Assembly: GCF_001404985.1 (NCBI RefSeq)
Contig: NZ_JRLF01000014.1
Coordinates: 124,001 to 188,000, forward strand
Origin: Flavobacterium aquidurense
GTDB lineage: Bacteria > Bacteroidota > Bacteroidia > Flavobacteriales > Flavobacteriaceae
Reading direction: 5' to 3'
DNA length: 64,000 bases
The translations under genes were made by a program, and so were the position numbers. Shown one piece after another: positions 1-8,489 of the stretch (position 1 is its first letter; every line of letters starts with the position of its first letter). The notes below the pieces were generated by a model. The model worked only from the letters and a program-made list of their open reading frames with translations. It was not told where the DNA came from and ran no database searches.

Positions 1-1273
1 CGATCTTTGAAACATACAAAATACCTTTCGCCAACAGCCATAATAAAACTGCCATTCCTAAAAATCCCCAAGCTGATCTTCTGCTTCTTTTCCAGCTCAT
101 AAAAAAGGTTGGAATCTCCCAATACTTTATAATAATATAAATACTGGTTCCAACTAAAGACGCCCAAATCATTTCTCCGGAATGAATATAAAAACTATAA
201 AACAGAGTTGCTGAAAGAAAGAGAATTGTAATAATCTGCAGATAATAGTAATTCTTATAATTGTCTTTAAAATTATGTTTAAGCGATAAAATCAAAAATG
301 ATATAATAAGCATACTTGCTAAGGCTGTTATTACATATGAAAAAAGTGGATTATGCTGTGCAATAAAAAAACCTAAGATAACTAAAGCCACAATAACACA
401 AGCCGCCAGCGAGTAAATACTTCTTTCGACCCAAGTATCTTCAAACGGAATTAAAATTGGTGAAATGTATTTTTCTAAAACACGCCAAAAAGGCAAAGCA
501 CAAACAACCGCCATACTAGACACGACGATTTCGTAATTATACAATACATCACCGGGAATTTTATATAATACATATAAAAGAGCAATAGTAACAATAATAG
601 CGGGCAGACAAATTGTTTTTACCGTTTCCCATTTATTACTCCCCCAGAAATTATTCCTTATTTCAAAAACATATTTCTTAACTAGATATTTCTGAGTAAA
701 AATAGCCGTTGACTGGCTCCACAATAAAAATAAACCGGTATGGATTACCACAGTTCGCAACGTCATTTCTTCTATATAACATCCCAAAACAACACAAGCA
801 ATACCTGCCAATAACAATTCATAAGTTAATAAAATTGCCGAGAATAAAAGCCTGAAGATTGGCGCAAATTGTTTTATCAGTATATCTATTAGCAAATTCC
901 AGTAATTGCGTAATAAACCTATTATGGCACATATCGCAACAAATGCCGCCAGATACAGCATCCAATTGGTAAGAGATTGTGTCTGCATCCATAATTGAAC
1001 AGCAGAATTTTTTACTGGACTATAAACGACATGCGAATTGATATAAATTTCGTTTGCCAACTGATTTCTAAGCGTATCGTTAATTACAGAAAACTGATTC
1101 TTGTGTTTTTGCCAATATGCATTTGCATTAGAACCGCTTTTTTGAAGAACAGCAAATTCGTATAAAATCTTTTTTTGGTTATCGTTTAATGATACGATTT
1201 GTTCAGCAGGATGAATTTCTTTTGCAAATAAACTTGTGCAGAAAAGAAATAAGAAGAAAACTATTTTTTTCAA
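1..1273 (-). CDS. Multi-pass membrane protein, N-terminal part (possible MscS-type channel)
   Basis: The frame stays open from a TTG at 1273 to the window edge, about 424 codons, so the C-terminus is missing. The protein starts with a signal-peptide-like stretch (KKIVFFLFLFCTSLFA), then about 80 mostly polar residues, then roughly ten hydrophobic segments separated by short basic loops. This plan (signal peptide, short periplasmic helical domain, many membrane helices) resembles the front part of large MscS-family channels, but the diagnostic MscS domain would lie outside the window, so that name is only a guess. I prefer the TTG at 1273 over another in-frame TTG at 1294 because a TATTTTTG promoter element at 1303-1296 would put the transcription start between the two. 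No ATG is available near the start. Confidence 0.7.
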   Translation of the reverse strand, partial: MKKIVFFLFLFCTSLFAKEIHPAEQIVSLNDNQKKILYEFAVLQKSGSNANAYWQKHKNQFSVINDTLRNQLANEIYINSHVVYSPVKNSAVQLWMQTQSLTNWMLYLAAFVAICAIIGLLRNYWNLLIDILIKQFAPIFRLLFSAILLTYELLLAGIACVVLGCYIEEMTLRTVVIHTGLFLLWSQSTAIFTQKYLVKKYVFEIRNNFWGSNKWETVKTICLPAIIVTIALLYVLYKIPGDVLYNYEIVVSSMAVVCALPFWRVLEKYISPILIPFEDTWVERSIYSLAACVIVALVILGFFIAQHNPLFSYVITALASMLIISFLILSLKHNFKDNYKNYYYLQIITILFLSATLFYSFYIHSGEMIWASLVGTSIYIIIKYWEIPTFFMSWKRSRRSAWGFLGMAVLLWLLAKGILYVSKI

Positions 1274-1295
1274 AATTTGAGTAGATTTATCCAAC

Positions 1296-1303
1296 CAAAA
1301 ATA
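1296..1303 (-). promoter_or_regulatory. -7 promoter element of the partial membrane-protein gene
   Basis: Read on the minus strand this is TATTTTTG, matching the TAnnTTTG consensus of Bacteroidota. It lies just 23 bases before the TTG start at 1273. No clear TTG -33 element was seen. Confidence 0.4.
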
Positions 1304-1330
1304 CAAATAATAAGTCCAATATATAATCTG

Positions 1331-1912
1331 TTATTTATTAATCTTCTGCTTTCTCGAAACTACAGCAAATAAAAACCTTGATATTATATACAAAAATACT
1401 GGTCGAATACACAGATACAAGAATGCACCAATTAATGCCAATATAAATCCAATTCCTGTTGGGAGAACAGCGCCAAATGTAAATGTCATACCAATTACAA
1501 ACCCAAGAATATATTCGGCTCTGTAAACAGGAAAAAACAAGCCGGATAAAAGAATTATTAAAAGTATATAAGCCGGGAAATTTGCATACCCCAAAGTAAA
1601 AAATACTGAGAGAATTACACCCATAATCAACGCTCCCAGAAATCCGTAAAATATTGCGAAAACAGATTTTTTTGATTCATCATCTTCAACATTTATCACT
1701 CTCTTTTTTATCCAATAAAACAAAACCCATGAAAGTAAAGGAAGTAAAAGAGCTCCCCACCAATTAGAAATTTCAGGTAAATTTTTATCATTCAAAACAT
1801 GATGACTTGGCACTCCTCCGTGATAATAATTCCATGCTAATAACAACCAAATAAAAATTGCTATTATGCCTGTAAAATAAAGGCGAATTTTAAAGAATCT
1901 TTTTTCGCTCAT
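1331..1912 (-). CDS. Small integral membrane protein, function unknown
   Basis: A 193-residue protein with about six hydrophobic segments (roughly residues 10-28, 46-67, 84-107, 112-130, 133-158 and 160-183). It has a short basic N-terminus (MSEKRFFKIR) and a basic C-terminus (SRKQKINK), as expected for an inner-membrane protein. Between helices 1 and 2 is a polar loop with GGVPSHH. I do not recognise a family. It lies upstream of the partial membrane-protein gene on the same strand, but that gene seems to have its own promoter. An ATG start follows about 140 bp without genes. Confidence 0.65.
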   Translation of the reverse strand: MSEKRFFKIRLYFTGIIAIFIWLLLAWNYYHGGVPSHHVLNDKNLPEISNWWGALLLPLLSWVLFYWIKKRVINVEDDESKKSVFAIFYGFLGALIMGVILSVFFTLGYANFPAYILLIILLSGLFFPVYRAEYILGFVIGMTFTFGAVLPTGIGFILALIGAFLYLCIRPVFLYIISRFLFAVVSRKQKINK

Positions 1913-2053
1913 AAAAATCTGATTTTAAATAATTAATATCGAATGTACACTTTTATAACATATGTTGTATTATGACATAAAATGTTACACTATTATTACT
2001 ATGTGATTTATTTTTACTCAAAAAAATTATTTTATAAACTTTATTAATTTAAA

Positions 2054-2087
2054 ACAAAAAACCCGTTCGCAATGCGAACGGGTTTTG
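2054..2087 (-). terminator. Rho-independent terminator of rplU-rpmA
   Basis: A perfect 9-bp stem (CCCGTTCGC / GCGAACGGG) with a 3-base loop, extended by A/T pairs, lies 20 bp after the rpmA stop. On the minus strand the stem is followed by a T-rich run. Confidence 0.85.
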
Positions 2088-2105
2088 TAATAAGTAATCT
2101 AATGA

Positions 2106-2366
2106 TTATGCTTCGAATGGAAGGATAGATACATAAGATTTGTTATCTCTTTTCTTTTGGAACTTAACAACTCCAGCTACTCTTGCGTGTAGTGTGTGAT
2201 CTTTACTGATGTAAACATTTTCACCTGGATTATGTTTTGAACCTCTTTGTCTAACGATGATGTTCCCAGCAATAGCAGCTTGACCTCCAAAAATCTTAAC
2301 GCCTAAACGTTTTGATTCTGATTCTCTACCATTCTTCGAACTACCGACACCTTTCTTGTGAGCCAT
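2106..2366 (-). CDS. rpmA: 50S ribosomal protein L27
   Basis: An 86-residue protein starting MAHKKGVGSSKNGRESES, the classic L27 N-terminus that reaches toward the peptidyl-transferase centre of the large subunit. GGQAAIAGNIIVRQRG and the KHNPGENVYISKDHTL stretch are also typical. It has no N-terminal extension of the kind that is cleaved in Firmicutes. It follows rplU by 24 bp on the same strand, the usual rplU-rpmA operon, and ends at a strong terminator. Confidence 0.97.
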   Translation of the reverse strand: MAHKKGVGSSKNGRESESKRLGVKIFGGQAAIAGNIIVRQRGSKHNPGENVYISKDHTLHARVAGVVKFQKKRDNKSYVSILPFEA

Positions 2367-2390
2367 GACGTATGAGTTTAAATATTGTTA

Positions 2391-2831
2391 TTATTCTTTA
2401 GTAGCTTCTTTTTTTGCTTTTGGAGCTGCTGCTTTTTTCACTTTAGGAGCTTCTACTTCTTCAGTAGATACTTCTTCTGCTACAACCGCTTTTTTAGCTG
2501 CTGCTTTTTTAGTTCCTCCAGCTGCAGTAATACCTTCAATTACAATTTGAGTAAGATATTGTCTGTGACCATTTCTCTTTTTGTATCCTTTTCTTCTTTT
2601 CTTTTTGAAAACGATAACTTTATCTCCTTTTAAGTGTTGTAACACTTTAGCTTCTACTGAAGCACCTTCTATAGCTGGGGCGCCTAAAGTTACGCTACCA
2701 TTATCATCTAATAAAAGAACTTTGTCAAAAGAAACTTTTGAACCTTCTTCGTTAGTCAAACGGTTAACATAAACCTTTAAGTCTTTGCTTACTTTAAATT
2801 GTTGCCCTGCTATCTCTACGATTGCATACAT
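2391..2831 (-). CDS. rplU: 50S ribosomal protein L21 with a C-terminal Ala/Lys tail
   Basis: The first ~103 residues are a normal L21 (MYAIVEIAGQQFKVSKDLKV, then KKRRKGYKKRNGHRQYLTQ), a 23S rRNA-binding protein of the large subunit. The remaining ~43 residues form a low-complexity tail of alanine, lysine, valine and glutamate with repeated KKAA and PKxKKA words. Such tails are known on L21 of Bacteroidota. The gene is the first of the rplU-rpmA operon and has a good promoter 31-60 bp before its ATG. Confidence 0.96.
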   Translation of the reverse strand: MYAIVEIAGQQFKVSKDLKVYVNRLTNEEGSKVSFDKVLLLDDNGSVTLGAPAIEGASVEAKVLQHLKGDKVIVFKKKRRKGYKKRNGHRQYLTQIVIEGITAAGGTKKAAAKKAVVAEEVSTEEVEAPKVKKAAAPKAKKEATKE

Positions 2832-2861
2832 ACCAAATTGATTTATTGATTTTTAAGGTTG

Positions 2862-2891
2862 CAAATATACAATTAATAATTTACTGTGCAA
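2862..2891 (-). promoter_or_regulatory. Promoter of rplU-rpmA
   Basis: On the minus strand: TTG at 2891-2889, a 19-base spacer, then TATATTTG at 2869-2862. This fits the Bacteroidota pattern TTG-N17-23-TAnnTTTG closely and lies just upstream of the rplU ATG at 2831. Confidence 0.75.
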
Positions 2892-3034
2892 TTTCTTATT
2901 CTAAAAATATTTATTTCGCTTTAAAGTCTGTTTTTCAAGGGATTTTGTCTGTCGAAAAAGGAGTTTTAAACATGAATGATTGTTAAAGTATCACCAAAAT
3001 GAGACTTAACACTTATTTGATAATTAAAAAAAGT

Positions 3035-3042
3035 TAATTTTG
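3035..3042 (+). promoter_or_regulatory. -7 element of the M16 peptidase operon
   Basis: TAATTTTG fits TAnnTTTG; a TTG lies 15 bases upstream, which is shorter than usual. It gives a leader of about 60 bases before the ATG at 3106. Confidence 0.4.
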
Positions 3043-3105
3043 ATGTAACGATAATCAACTCTTGGCTACCTACATAATATAGGTAAATAAAAATTATTAA
3101 TCTTT

Positions 3106-4428
3106 ATGAAAAATTCAATAATGATGTTAAGTGCAGCACTAATGCTCGGCGGAGTGGCTCATGCTCAAAAGGTAGCTTTTGAAGAATATAATCTAGATAA
3201 CGGCATGCATGTTATTCTACATAACGACCCATCTGCTCCGGTTGTGATAACCTCAGTAATGTATCACGTAGGATCAAAAGATGAGCGCCCTGACCGAACG
3301 GGTTTTGCACATTTCTTTGAACATTTATTATTTGAAGGAACACAAAATATAAAACGTGGCGAATGGATGAAAATCGTCACTGCAAATGGCGGAGTGAATA
3401 ACGCCAATACTTCTGACGACAGAACGTATTACTACGAAGTTTTCCCTTCAAACAGTCTGGAACTTGGTTTATGGATGGAATCAGAAAGATTAATGCATCC
3501 TATCATCAATAAAATTGGTGTTGAAACACAAAATGAAGTCGTAAAAGAAGAAAAAAGAATGCGTTACGACAATCAGCCGTACGGAAACATTCTTCCGGAG
3601 GTTAAGAAAAACATGTTCAAAAATCATCCGTATCGCTGGACAACTATAGGATCTATGAAAGATCTTGATGCCGCAACACTCGAAGAGTTTCAGGCTTTTA
3701 ATAAAAAATTCTATACGCCTAACAATGCCGTTCTGGTCGTAGCAGGAGATTTTGACAAAACCAAAACTAAAGAATGGATTCAGAAATATTTTGCTCCAAT
3801 TCCGAGAGGAGAAGAAGTAAAAAAACAAACTTTTGTCGAAGAACCAATTAATCAGACTATAAAAGCAACTTACGAAGATCCTAATATTCAGATCCCAATG
3901 ATTGTTGCTTCATACAGAACTCCTTCGATGAAAACCAGAGACGCCAGAGTTTTAGACTTGATCTCTTCTTATTTAAGTGACGGAAAAAGTTCAAAATTGT
4001 ACAAAAAAATAGTCGACGATAAAAAGATGGCGCTTCAAATTGGAGCTGTTGGTTTTAGTCAGGAAGATTACGGAATGTACATTTTATATGGTTTGCCAAT
4101 GGCGCCAAACACAACAGCCGATATCTTAAAGGAAATGGATGAAGAGATTGTAAAAATTCAAACTGATCTGATTTCTGAAAAAGATTATGAAAAATTACAA
4201 AATAAATTCGATAATAATTTCGTGAATGCCAATGCCAGCGTAGAAGGAATTGCCGAAAATCTAGCTTCTTATTACCTTCTCTACGGAGACGTTAATTTAA
4301 TTAATACAGAAATTGACCTTTATCACTCTATTACAAGAGAAGAAATTAGAGAAGTGGCTAAAAAGTACCTAAATCCTAACCAGCGTTTAATTTTAGACTA
4401 CATTCCTTCAACTAAAGTTCAAAACTAA
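3106..4428 (+). CDS. M16-family zinc metallopeptidase, catalytic subunit, secreted
   Basis: A 440-residue protein. Residues 1-20 are a signal peptide (MKNSIMMLSAALMLGGVAHA), so it acts in the periplasm or outside. The inverted zinc motif HxxEH is present at about residues 68-72 (HFFEH), followed by the distal glutamate region with NEVVKEEKR, so the active site is intact. The length fits one two-domain M16B chain, and such chains work as dimers. The next gene, 12 bp downstream, is a partner chain without the zinc site, which suggests a heterodimeric peptidase like the mitochondrial processing peptidase. The substrate cannot be told from sequence. Confidence 0.9.
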   Translation: MKNSIMMLSAALMLGGVAHAQKVAFEEYNLDNGMHVILHNDPSAPVVITSVMYHVGSKDERPDRTGFAHFFEHLLFEGTQNIKRGEWMKIVTANGGVNNANTSDDRTYYYEVFPSNSLELGLWMESERLMHPIINKIGVETQNEVVKEEKRMRYDNQPYGNILPEVKKNMFKNHPYRWTTIGSMKDLDAATLEEFQAFNKKFYTPNNAVLVVAGDFDKTKTKEWIQKYFAPIPRGEEVKKQTFVEEPINQTIKATYEDPNIQIPMIVASYRTPSMKTRDARVLDLISSYLSDGKSSKLYKKIVDDKKMALQIGAVGFSQEDYGMYILYGLPMAPNTTADILKEMDEEIVKIQTDLISEKDYEKLQNKFDNNFVNANASVEGIAENLASYYLLYGDVNLINTEIDLYHSITREEIREVAKKYLNPNQRLILDYIPSTKVQN

Positions 4429-4440
4429 GCTTATTGAATC

Positions 4441-6489
4441 ATGAAAAAAATACATACATTTTTAATCCTTTTATTCCTGACTGGAATTATGCAAGCACAA
4501 GATCGTCCACAACCAAAACCAGGCCCTTCGCCAGTAGTCAATATCAAAAAACCTCAAACTTTTGTTTTGGCAAACGGCATGAAAGTTTTGGTAGTTGAAA
4601 ATCATAAATTACCAAGAGTAAGTTTTAATCTAACACTAGATAATGCTCCTTTTACAGAAGGAAACAAAAAAGGTGTCGACGAATTAACCAGCAGCTTAAT
4701 TGGCAACGGAACTAAAAAAACAACCAAAGAAGCTTTTAACGAAGAAATTGATTTTTATGGAGCAAGTATTAATTTTTCGTCATCTGGTGCTTATGCAAGT
4801 TCACTTTCTAAATATTCAGGACGTGTTTTAGAACTTTTGGCCGAAGGCGCTTTACAGCCCAATTTTACTCAAATTGAATTTGATAAGGAAAAAGCAAAAT
4901 TAATCGAAGGCCTTAAAGCCGATGAAAAAAGCGTTCCTGCAATTGCAAACCGAGTTGTTGACGTTTTGGCTTTTGGTAAAAATCATCCTTCAGGAGAATA
5001 TTTATCAGAAGAAACCGTAAAAAACGTAACTCTTGCTGATGTTCAGGCAAATTACACTACTTATTTTGTTCCTGAAAATGCCTATTTAGTAATCATAGGA
5101 GATATTAAATTTAAAGAAACAAAAGCAGCTGTTGAAAAACTTTTTGGCGGATGGAAAAAACAAAACACACCAAAAAATACGTATCCAAACCCGGAGAATG
5201 TTTCTAAACTTCAGATAGATTTTGTAGATGTTCCAAATGCGGTTCAATCTGAAATTTCACTGGTTAATACCGTGAACTTAAAAATGAGCGATCCTGATTT
5301 TTTTCCTGCAGTAATTGCAAATCAAATTTTAGGTGGAGATTTCAATAGTTATTTGAACATGAATTTACGCGAGCAGCACGCCTGGACATATGGCGCAAGT
5401 TCAAGCATTGGAGCCGGAAAATATGTAACCAAATTTAAAGCTTCATCTGCCGTTAGAAACACTGTTACTGACAGCGCAGTAGTTCAGTTTATAAAAGAAA
5501 TTAAAAGAATCAGAACCGAGAGAGTTCCTCAGGAAGTTTTAAGAAATGTAAAAGCAGGATATATTGGCCGATTTGTAATGCAGGTTGAAAAACCACAAAC
5601 TGTTGCCCGATATGCTTTAAACATTGAAACAGAAAATCTTCCGGCAGATTTTTACGAAAAATATATTCAGACTATAAACGATGTTACTGCCGATGATATT
5701 TACCGCGTTGCAAATAAATATTTCCTTCTGGACAATATAAGAATTGTGATTGCCGGAAAAGGTTCTGATGTAATTACTGGTTTAGAAAAACTTCAAATTC
5801 CGATTTTCTATTTTGATAAATACGGAAATCCGGTTGAAAAACCTGTTACTAAAAAAGAAGCTCCAACCGGAATTACTGCTAAAACTGTTTTCGAAAATTA
5901 CCTTAAAGCAATTGGAGGAGAAAAAGCAGTTTCTGCCGCAAAAACATTGGCAATGACCGGAACCACAACTGTTCCTCAAGCGCCGGGACCTTTGACTTTT
6001 ACTTCTAAACTAGATTCTAAAGGCAAAATGATGGTTTCGCTCGCAATGGGAACCATGAATTTAATGAAACAAGTGGTAAACGAAAAAGGAGCTTATATCG
6101 AGCAACAAGGTCAACGCAAGAATCTTGAAGGTGCAGATCTTGCCGATATGAAAGCCAGCGCTGCTCCTTTTGAAGAATTGCAATTACAAAAAAGAACAGA
6201 CTTAAAAGTAGACGGAATAGAGCCTGTAAATGGCAGCGATGCTTATGTAATAAAAGATGGCAAAACAACGTATTACTACGATGTAAAATCAGGCTTGAAA
6301 ACAGCAAAAGGTAAAGTTCGCGAACAAGACGGAAAATCGTCTTCTCAAATAACCAACTTTAACGATTACAGAGAAGTAAAAGGCATTAAAGTTCCTTTTA
6401 ATCTGGTGCAAAATGTAGGTTTTGAATTAGATATTAAGATGACCGATATTAAGATCAACGAAGGAGTTTCTGAGAAAGATTTTTTATAA
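4441..6489 (+). CDS. M16-family peptidase partner chain, inactive site, with C-terminal extension
   Basis: A 682-residue secreted protein (signal peptide MKKIHTFLILLFLTGIMQAQ, then a proline-rich linker). Residues ~30-460 are an M16 chain, but where HxxEH should stand the sequence reads GVDELTSSLIGNGT, so both histidines are lost and it cannot bind zinc the usual way. The second half keeps the M16 active-site helper region (NLREQHAWTYGASSS). Residues ~475-682 are an additional domain of beta-strand character (ENYLKAIGGEKAVSAAKT onward) that resembles LolA-like domains found behind other Bacteroidota peptidases; that resemblance is from memory. It is transcribed with the catalytic chain just upstream. 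Confidence 0.88.
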   Translation: MKKIHTFLILLFLTGIMQAQDRPQPKPGPSPVVNIKKPQTFVLANGMKVLVVENHKLPRVSFNLTLDNAPFTEGNKKGVDELTSSLIGNGTKKTTKEAFNEEIDFYGASINFSSSGAYASSLSKYSGRVLELLAEGALQPNFTQIEFDKEKAKLIEGLKADEKSVPAIANRVVDVLAFGKNHPSGEYLSEETVKNVTLADVQANYTTYFVPENAYLVIIGDIKFKETKAAVEKLFGGWKKQNTPKNTYPNPENVSKLQIDFVDVPNAVQSEISLVNTVNLKMSDPDFFPAVIANQILGGDFNSYLNMNLREQHAWTYGASSSIGAGKYVTKFKASSAVRNTVTDSAVVQFIKEIKRIRTERVPQEVLRNVKAGYIGRFVMQVEKPQTVARYALNIETENLPADFYEKYIQTINDVTADDIYRVANKYFLLDNIRIVIAGKGSDVITGLEKLQIPIFYFDKYGNPVEKPVTKKEAPTGITAKTVFENYLKAIGGEKAVSAAKTLAMTGTTTVPQAPGPLTFTSKLDSKGKMMVSLAMGTMNLMKQVVNEKGAYIEQQGQRKNLEGADLADMKASAAPFEELQLQKRTDLKVDGIEPVNGSDAYVIKDGKTTYYYDVKSGLKTAKGKVREQDGKSSSQITNFNDYREVKGIKVPFNLVQNVGFELDIKMTDIKINEGVSEKDFL

Positions 6490-6490
6490 A

Positions 6491-6530
6491 AAAGGTTCAA
6501 AGGTGCAAAGGCTCAGAGTTGCAAAGGTTC
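6491..6530 (+). repeat. Degenerate octamer array (AAAGGNNC, 5 units)
   Basis: Five consecutive 8-base units, four reading AAAGGNNC and one AGAGTTGC, begin right after the stop codon of the M16 partner gene. This is one of the 7/8-bp word arrays seen through the window. Confidence 0.8.
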
Positions 6531-6567
6531 TGGGTCGTTATCCCGAAGCTTTGGGATTATGATTTTA

Positions 6568-6609
6568 GAAGCTTTGTCAAAGTTTAAAATTTTGACAAAG
6601 CTTTTTTTA
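6568..6609 (+). terminator. Terminator after the M16 gene pair
   Basis: A perfect 12-bp stem (AGCTTTGTCAAA / TTTGACAAAGCT) with a 9-base loop is followed by a run of T. Confidence 0.85.
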
Positions 6610-6675
6610 TGCATTTTTTTGTCAGGCTGAGCGAAGTCGAAGCCCTTTCTCACGCTATTATCATAACCGCAATCT

Positions 6676-6779
6676 TGTCATTTCGACCAAAGGGAGAAAT
6701 CGCACAAGAAACTCTATTCCTAAAATTATCAACCTTTGTCGAATTATTAGTGTGATTTCTCCCTTTGGTCGAAATGACA
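6676..6779. repeat. Dispersed repeat with 26-bp inverted ends (GTCATTTCGA type)
   Basis: The two ends, 6676-6701 and 6754-6779, are perfect 26-bp inverted repeats. The core begins with the word GCACAAGAAACTC. Related elements with the same plan lie at 7301-7409 and 44685-44789. Confidence 0.8.
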
Positions 6780-6815
6780 AAACATACTTAAAACTTTTAC
6801 AAAATTCATTAAAAG

Positions 6816-6849
6816 CAAGAAAGGCTGTCGATTATGACAGCCTTTCTTG
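6816..6849 (-). terminator. Terminator of the 77-residue ORF
   Basis: A perfect 14-bp stem (CAAGAAAGGCTGTC / GACAGCCTTTCTTG) with a 6-base loop lies 5 bp after the stop codon at 6855, followed on the minus strand by a short T-rich stretch. Confidence 0.75.
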
Positions 6850-6854
6850 TTTAA

Positions 6855-7088
6855 TCATTCAACATCCAGATAAGGACTTAGAATTTCTGCTAATTCATTC
6901 AACCAATAAAAACCGTTTTCAAGATTTGTTTTCTCGGTTTCGAGTGTTTCACAATCCCGCATTAAGCTTAAAGCAAGCATATGATTTACTTGTCGGATTG
7001 TTTTTGCCATAAATTGTGGATCAATTGAATTGTTGAAAAAATCAGTTAATCGCAATTCTGTTTCTTTTGAAAGGGTGTTTGTACTCAT
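6855..7088 (-). CDS. Small hypothetical protein, 77 residues
   Basis: The protein is predicted to be helical and acidic (MSTNTLSKETELRLTDFF at the start, ending ILSPYLDVE), with no membrane segment or signal peptide. I do not recognise a family. Support that it is real: an ATG start and a strong terminator placed directly after the stop codon. It stands alone between two repeat-rich spacers. Confidence 0.6.
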   Translation of the reverse strand: MSTNTLSKETELRLTDFFNNSIDPQFMAKTIRQVNHMLALSLMRDCETLETEKTNLENGFYWLNELAEILSPYLDVE

Positions 7089-7229
7089 AATTTAGAACAG
7101 TTAGGAAATATAAAACCCACACATTTTAGGTGTCCTACGCTGTTCAAAGCGTTGCGATTGTTTCCAATATCGCCACCATATTGCGCGGGCATAAGTTTTT
7201 TCGTAGTCATAATTTGAACAGTTAGGACT
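7087..7229 (-). repeat. Pair of ~20-bp direct repeats
   Basis: On the minus strand the words CCTAACTGTT followed by CAAATTATGA or CTAAATTATGA occur twice, ending near 7209 and 7087, 122 bp apart. Each copy ends in an ATG: the downstream one is the start of the 77-residue gene; the upstream one opens a 41-codon frame. This looks like a duplicated 5' leader. Confidence 0.55.
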
Positions 7230-7300
7230 ACGAAGATAGCCAAAACTTTCATATAAGTAAGAATTTTCTTTAACAAAAGCTTTGTCGGGCTTTCCCTCTT

Positions 7301-7409
7301 TTTTTGTCATCCCGAGGAACGAGGGATCTTCGCAAGAAACTAACACAAGTTCTTACTCTATACTGTCGAGTAACTTATGGAGATCCCTCGTTCCTCGGGA
7401 TGACAAAAA
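7301..7409. repeat. Dispersed repeat with 29-bp inverted ends (GTCATCCCGA type)
   Basis: The ends 7301-7329 and 7381-7409 are perfect 29-bp inverted repeats. The core holds GCAAGAAACTAAC, matching the core of the element at 6676-6779. The remaining bases between 7089 and 7521 hold only the direct repeat noted separately and no convincing gene. Confidence 0.85.
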
Positions 7410-7520
7410 TACGCATACAATAATTGTGGAGAATTTTGCGTGAAATATTTTTTAATCCTAATTTTCAAATCTTTACAACCTTGAGTCTTCGACCTGACAA
7501 AGGTATTCAATTCAAGGCTC

Positions 7521-8387
7521 TTATTTCTTAGCTGATAAATAAACTCCAATCAAAATAATAAAAGCTCCAAAAAACTGGATTGGCGTTAGCATTTCGTTAT
7601 CTAATAATCCCCAGAAAAATGCTACTATTGGTATTAAATAGGTTACTGATGTTGCAAAAACAGGCGATGACATTTGTATTAACTTAAAGAATACAACATT
7701 AGCGATTCCGGTTCCTAAAACACCCAGAATCATTACAAAAAAGATAGAATGCTGCGTAACATCCAAGCTTATTCTTTGAGAAATATCTGTGGTGCTTAAA
7801 ATAATCAAAGCAGGTATAAGTAAAACGGTAAAGTTTCCGGTTGTGATACTTACAGAATTTAAATCAGACAAATATTTCTTGATCAAATTGACATTGATTG
7901 CATAACATAATGTTGCAATTACAACAAGAACTACATAATAATAGTTTTGTCCGGGATGAGCAGATGCTCCGCTTAAAACCAACAACATACAACCAACCAA
8001 GCCTACAAAAACACCTAAAACCTGACGTTTTTGAAACTGGATTCCAAAAGCAATTATTCCTAACACTAATGTATTTAAAGGTGTAAGCGAATTTAAAATA
8101 GCCACTATCGAACTATCTACTTCCGTTTCTGCAATAGCAAAAAGATAAGCTGGGGTAAAAGTCCCGAAAATTGATGTTATGGCAACAAATTTCCATTGGC
8201 GACGCGAAATTTTCTTTAGACTATTAAAGCCAAAAATCAATAAAAAGAGCGCTGCAAAAATAATTCGGAACGAACCAACCTGAATTGCCGTTAAACCAAC
8301 CAAACCTCTTTTTATTAAAATAAAAGAACTTCCCCAAATAAGCGAAAGAACAAATAAATACGCCCACTTTAATTGCTTTGCATCCAT
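7521..8387 (-). CDS. DMT-superfamily (EamA) transporter
   Basis: About 288 residues with ten hydrophobic segments in two EamA halves, as in the drug/metabolite exporter family of the inner membrane. Typical words are LIWGSSFILIKRGL near the N-terminus and AILNSLTPLNTLVLGI, GVLGTGIANVVFFKLI and YLIPIVAFFWGLL later. The substrate is unknown. I start at the ATG giving MDAKQLKWAYLF; another in-frame ATG lies three codons upstream at 8396. It is divergent from the HMA lipoprotein gene. Confidence 0.9.
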   Translation of the reverse strand: MDAKQLKWAYLFVLSLIWGSSFILIKRGLVGLTAIQVGSFRIIFAALFLLIFGFNSLKKISRRQWKFVAITSIFGTFTPAYLFAIAETEVDSSIVAILNSLTPLNTLVLGIIAFGIQFQKRQVLGVFVGLVGCMLLVLSGASAHPGQNYYYVVLVVIATLCYAINVNLIKKYLSDLNSVSITTGNFTVLLIPALIILSTTDISQRISLDVTQHSIFFVMILGVLGTGIANVVFFKLIQMSSPVFATSVTYLIPIVAFFWGLLDNEMLTPIQFFGAFIILIGVYLSAKK

Positions 8388-8445
8388 AAATACCATTTTG
8401 ATACAAATTTGTAATAAATTTATGAACTGACCTCTTCATTTTTAT

Positions 8446-8453
8446 TAATTTTG
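8446..8453 (+). promoter_or_regulatory. -7 element of the HMA lipoprotein gene
   Basis: TAATTTTG matches TAnnTTTG and lies 37 bases before the ATG at 8490. Confidence 0.45.
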
Positions 8454-8489
8454 CAAAAGAACATCACTATTAAATTAAAATCATACACA

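Noticed and set aside
7101..7346. Minus-strand frames of 63-81 codons between 7085 and 7346
   Set aside because: They run through the inverted-end repeat and the duplicated leader, have no family resemblance and overlap each other; only the leader duplication was kept as an observation.
8451..8489. TTG start of the HMA lipoprotein
   Set aside because: It would put 13 polar residues before a perfect lipoprotein signal peptide and overlaps the -7 element.
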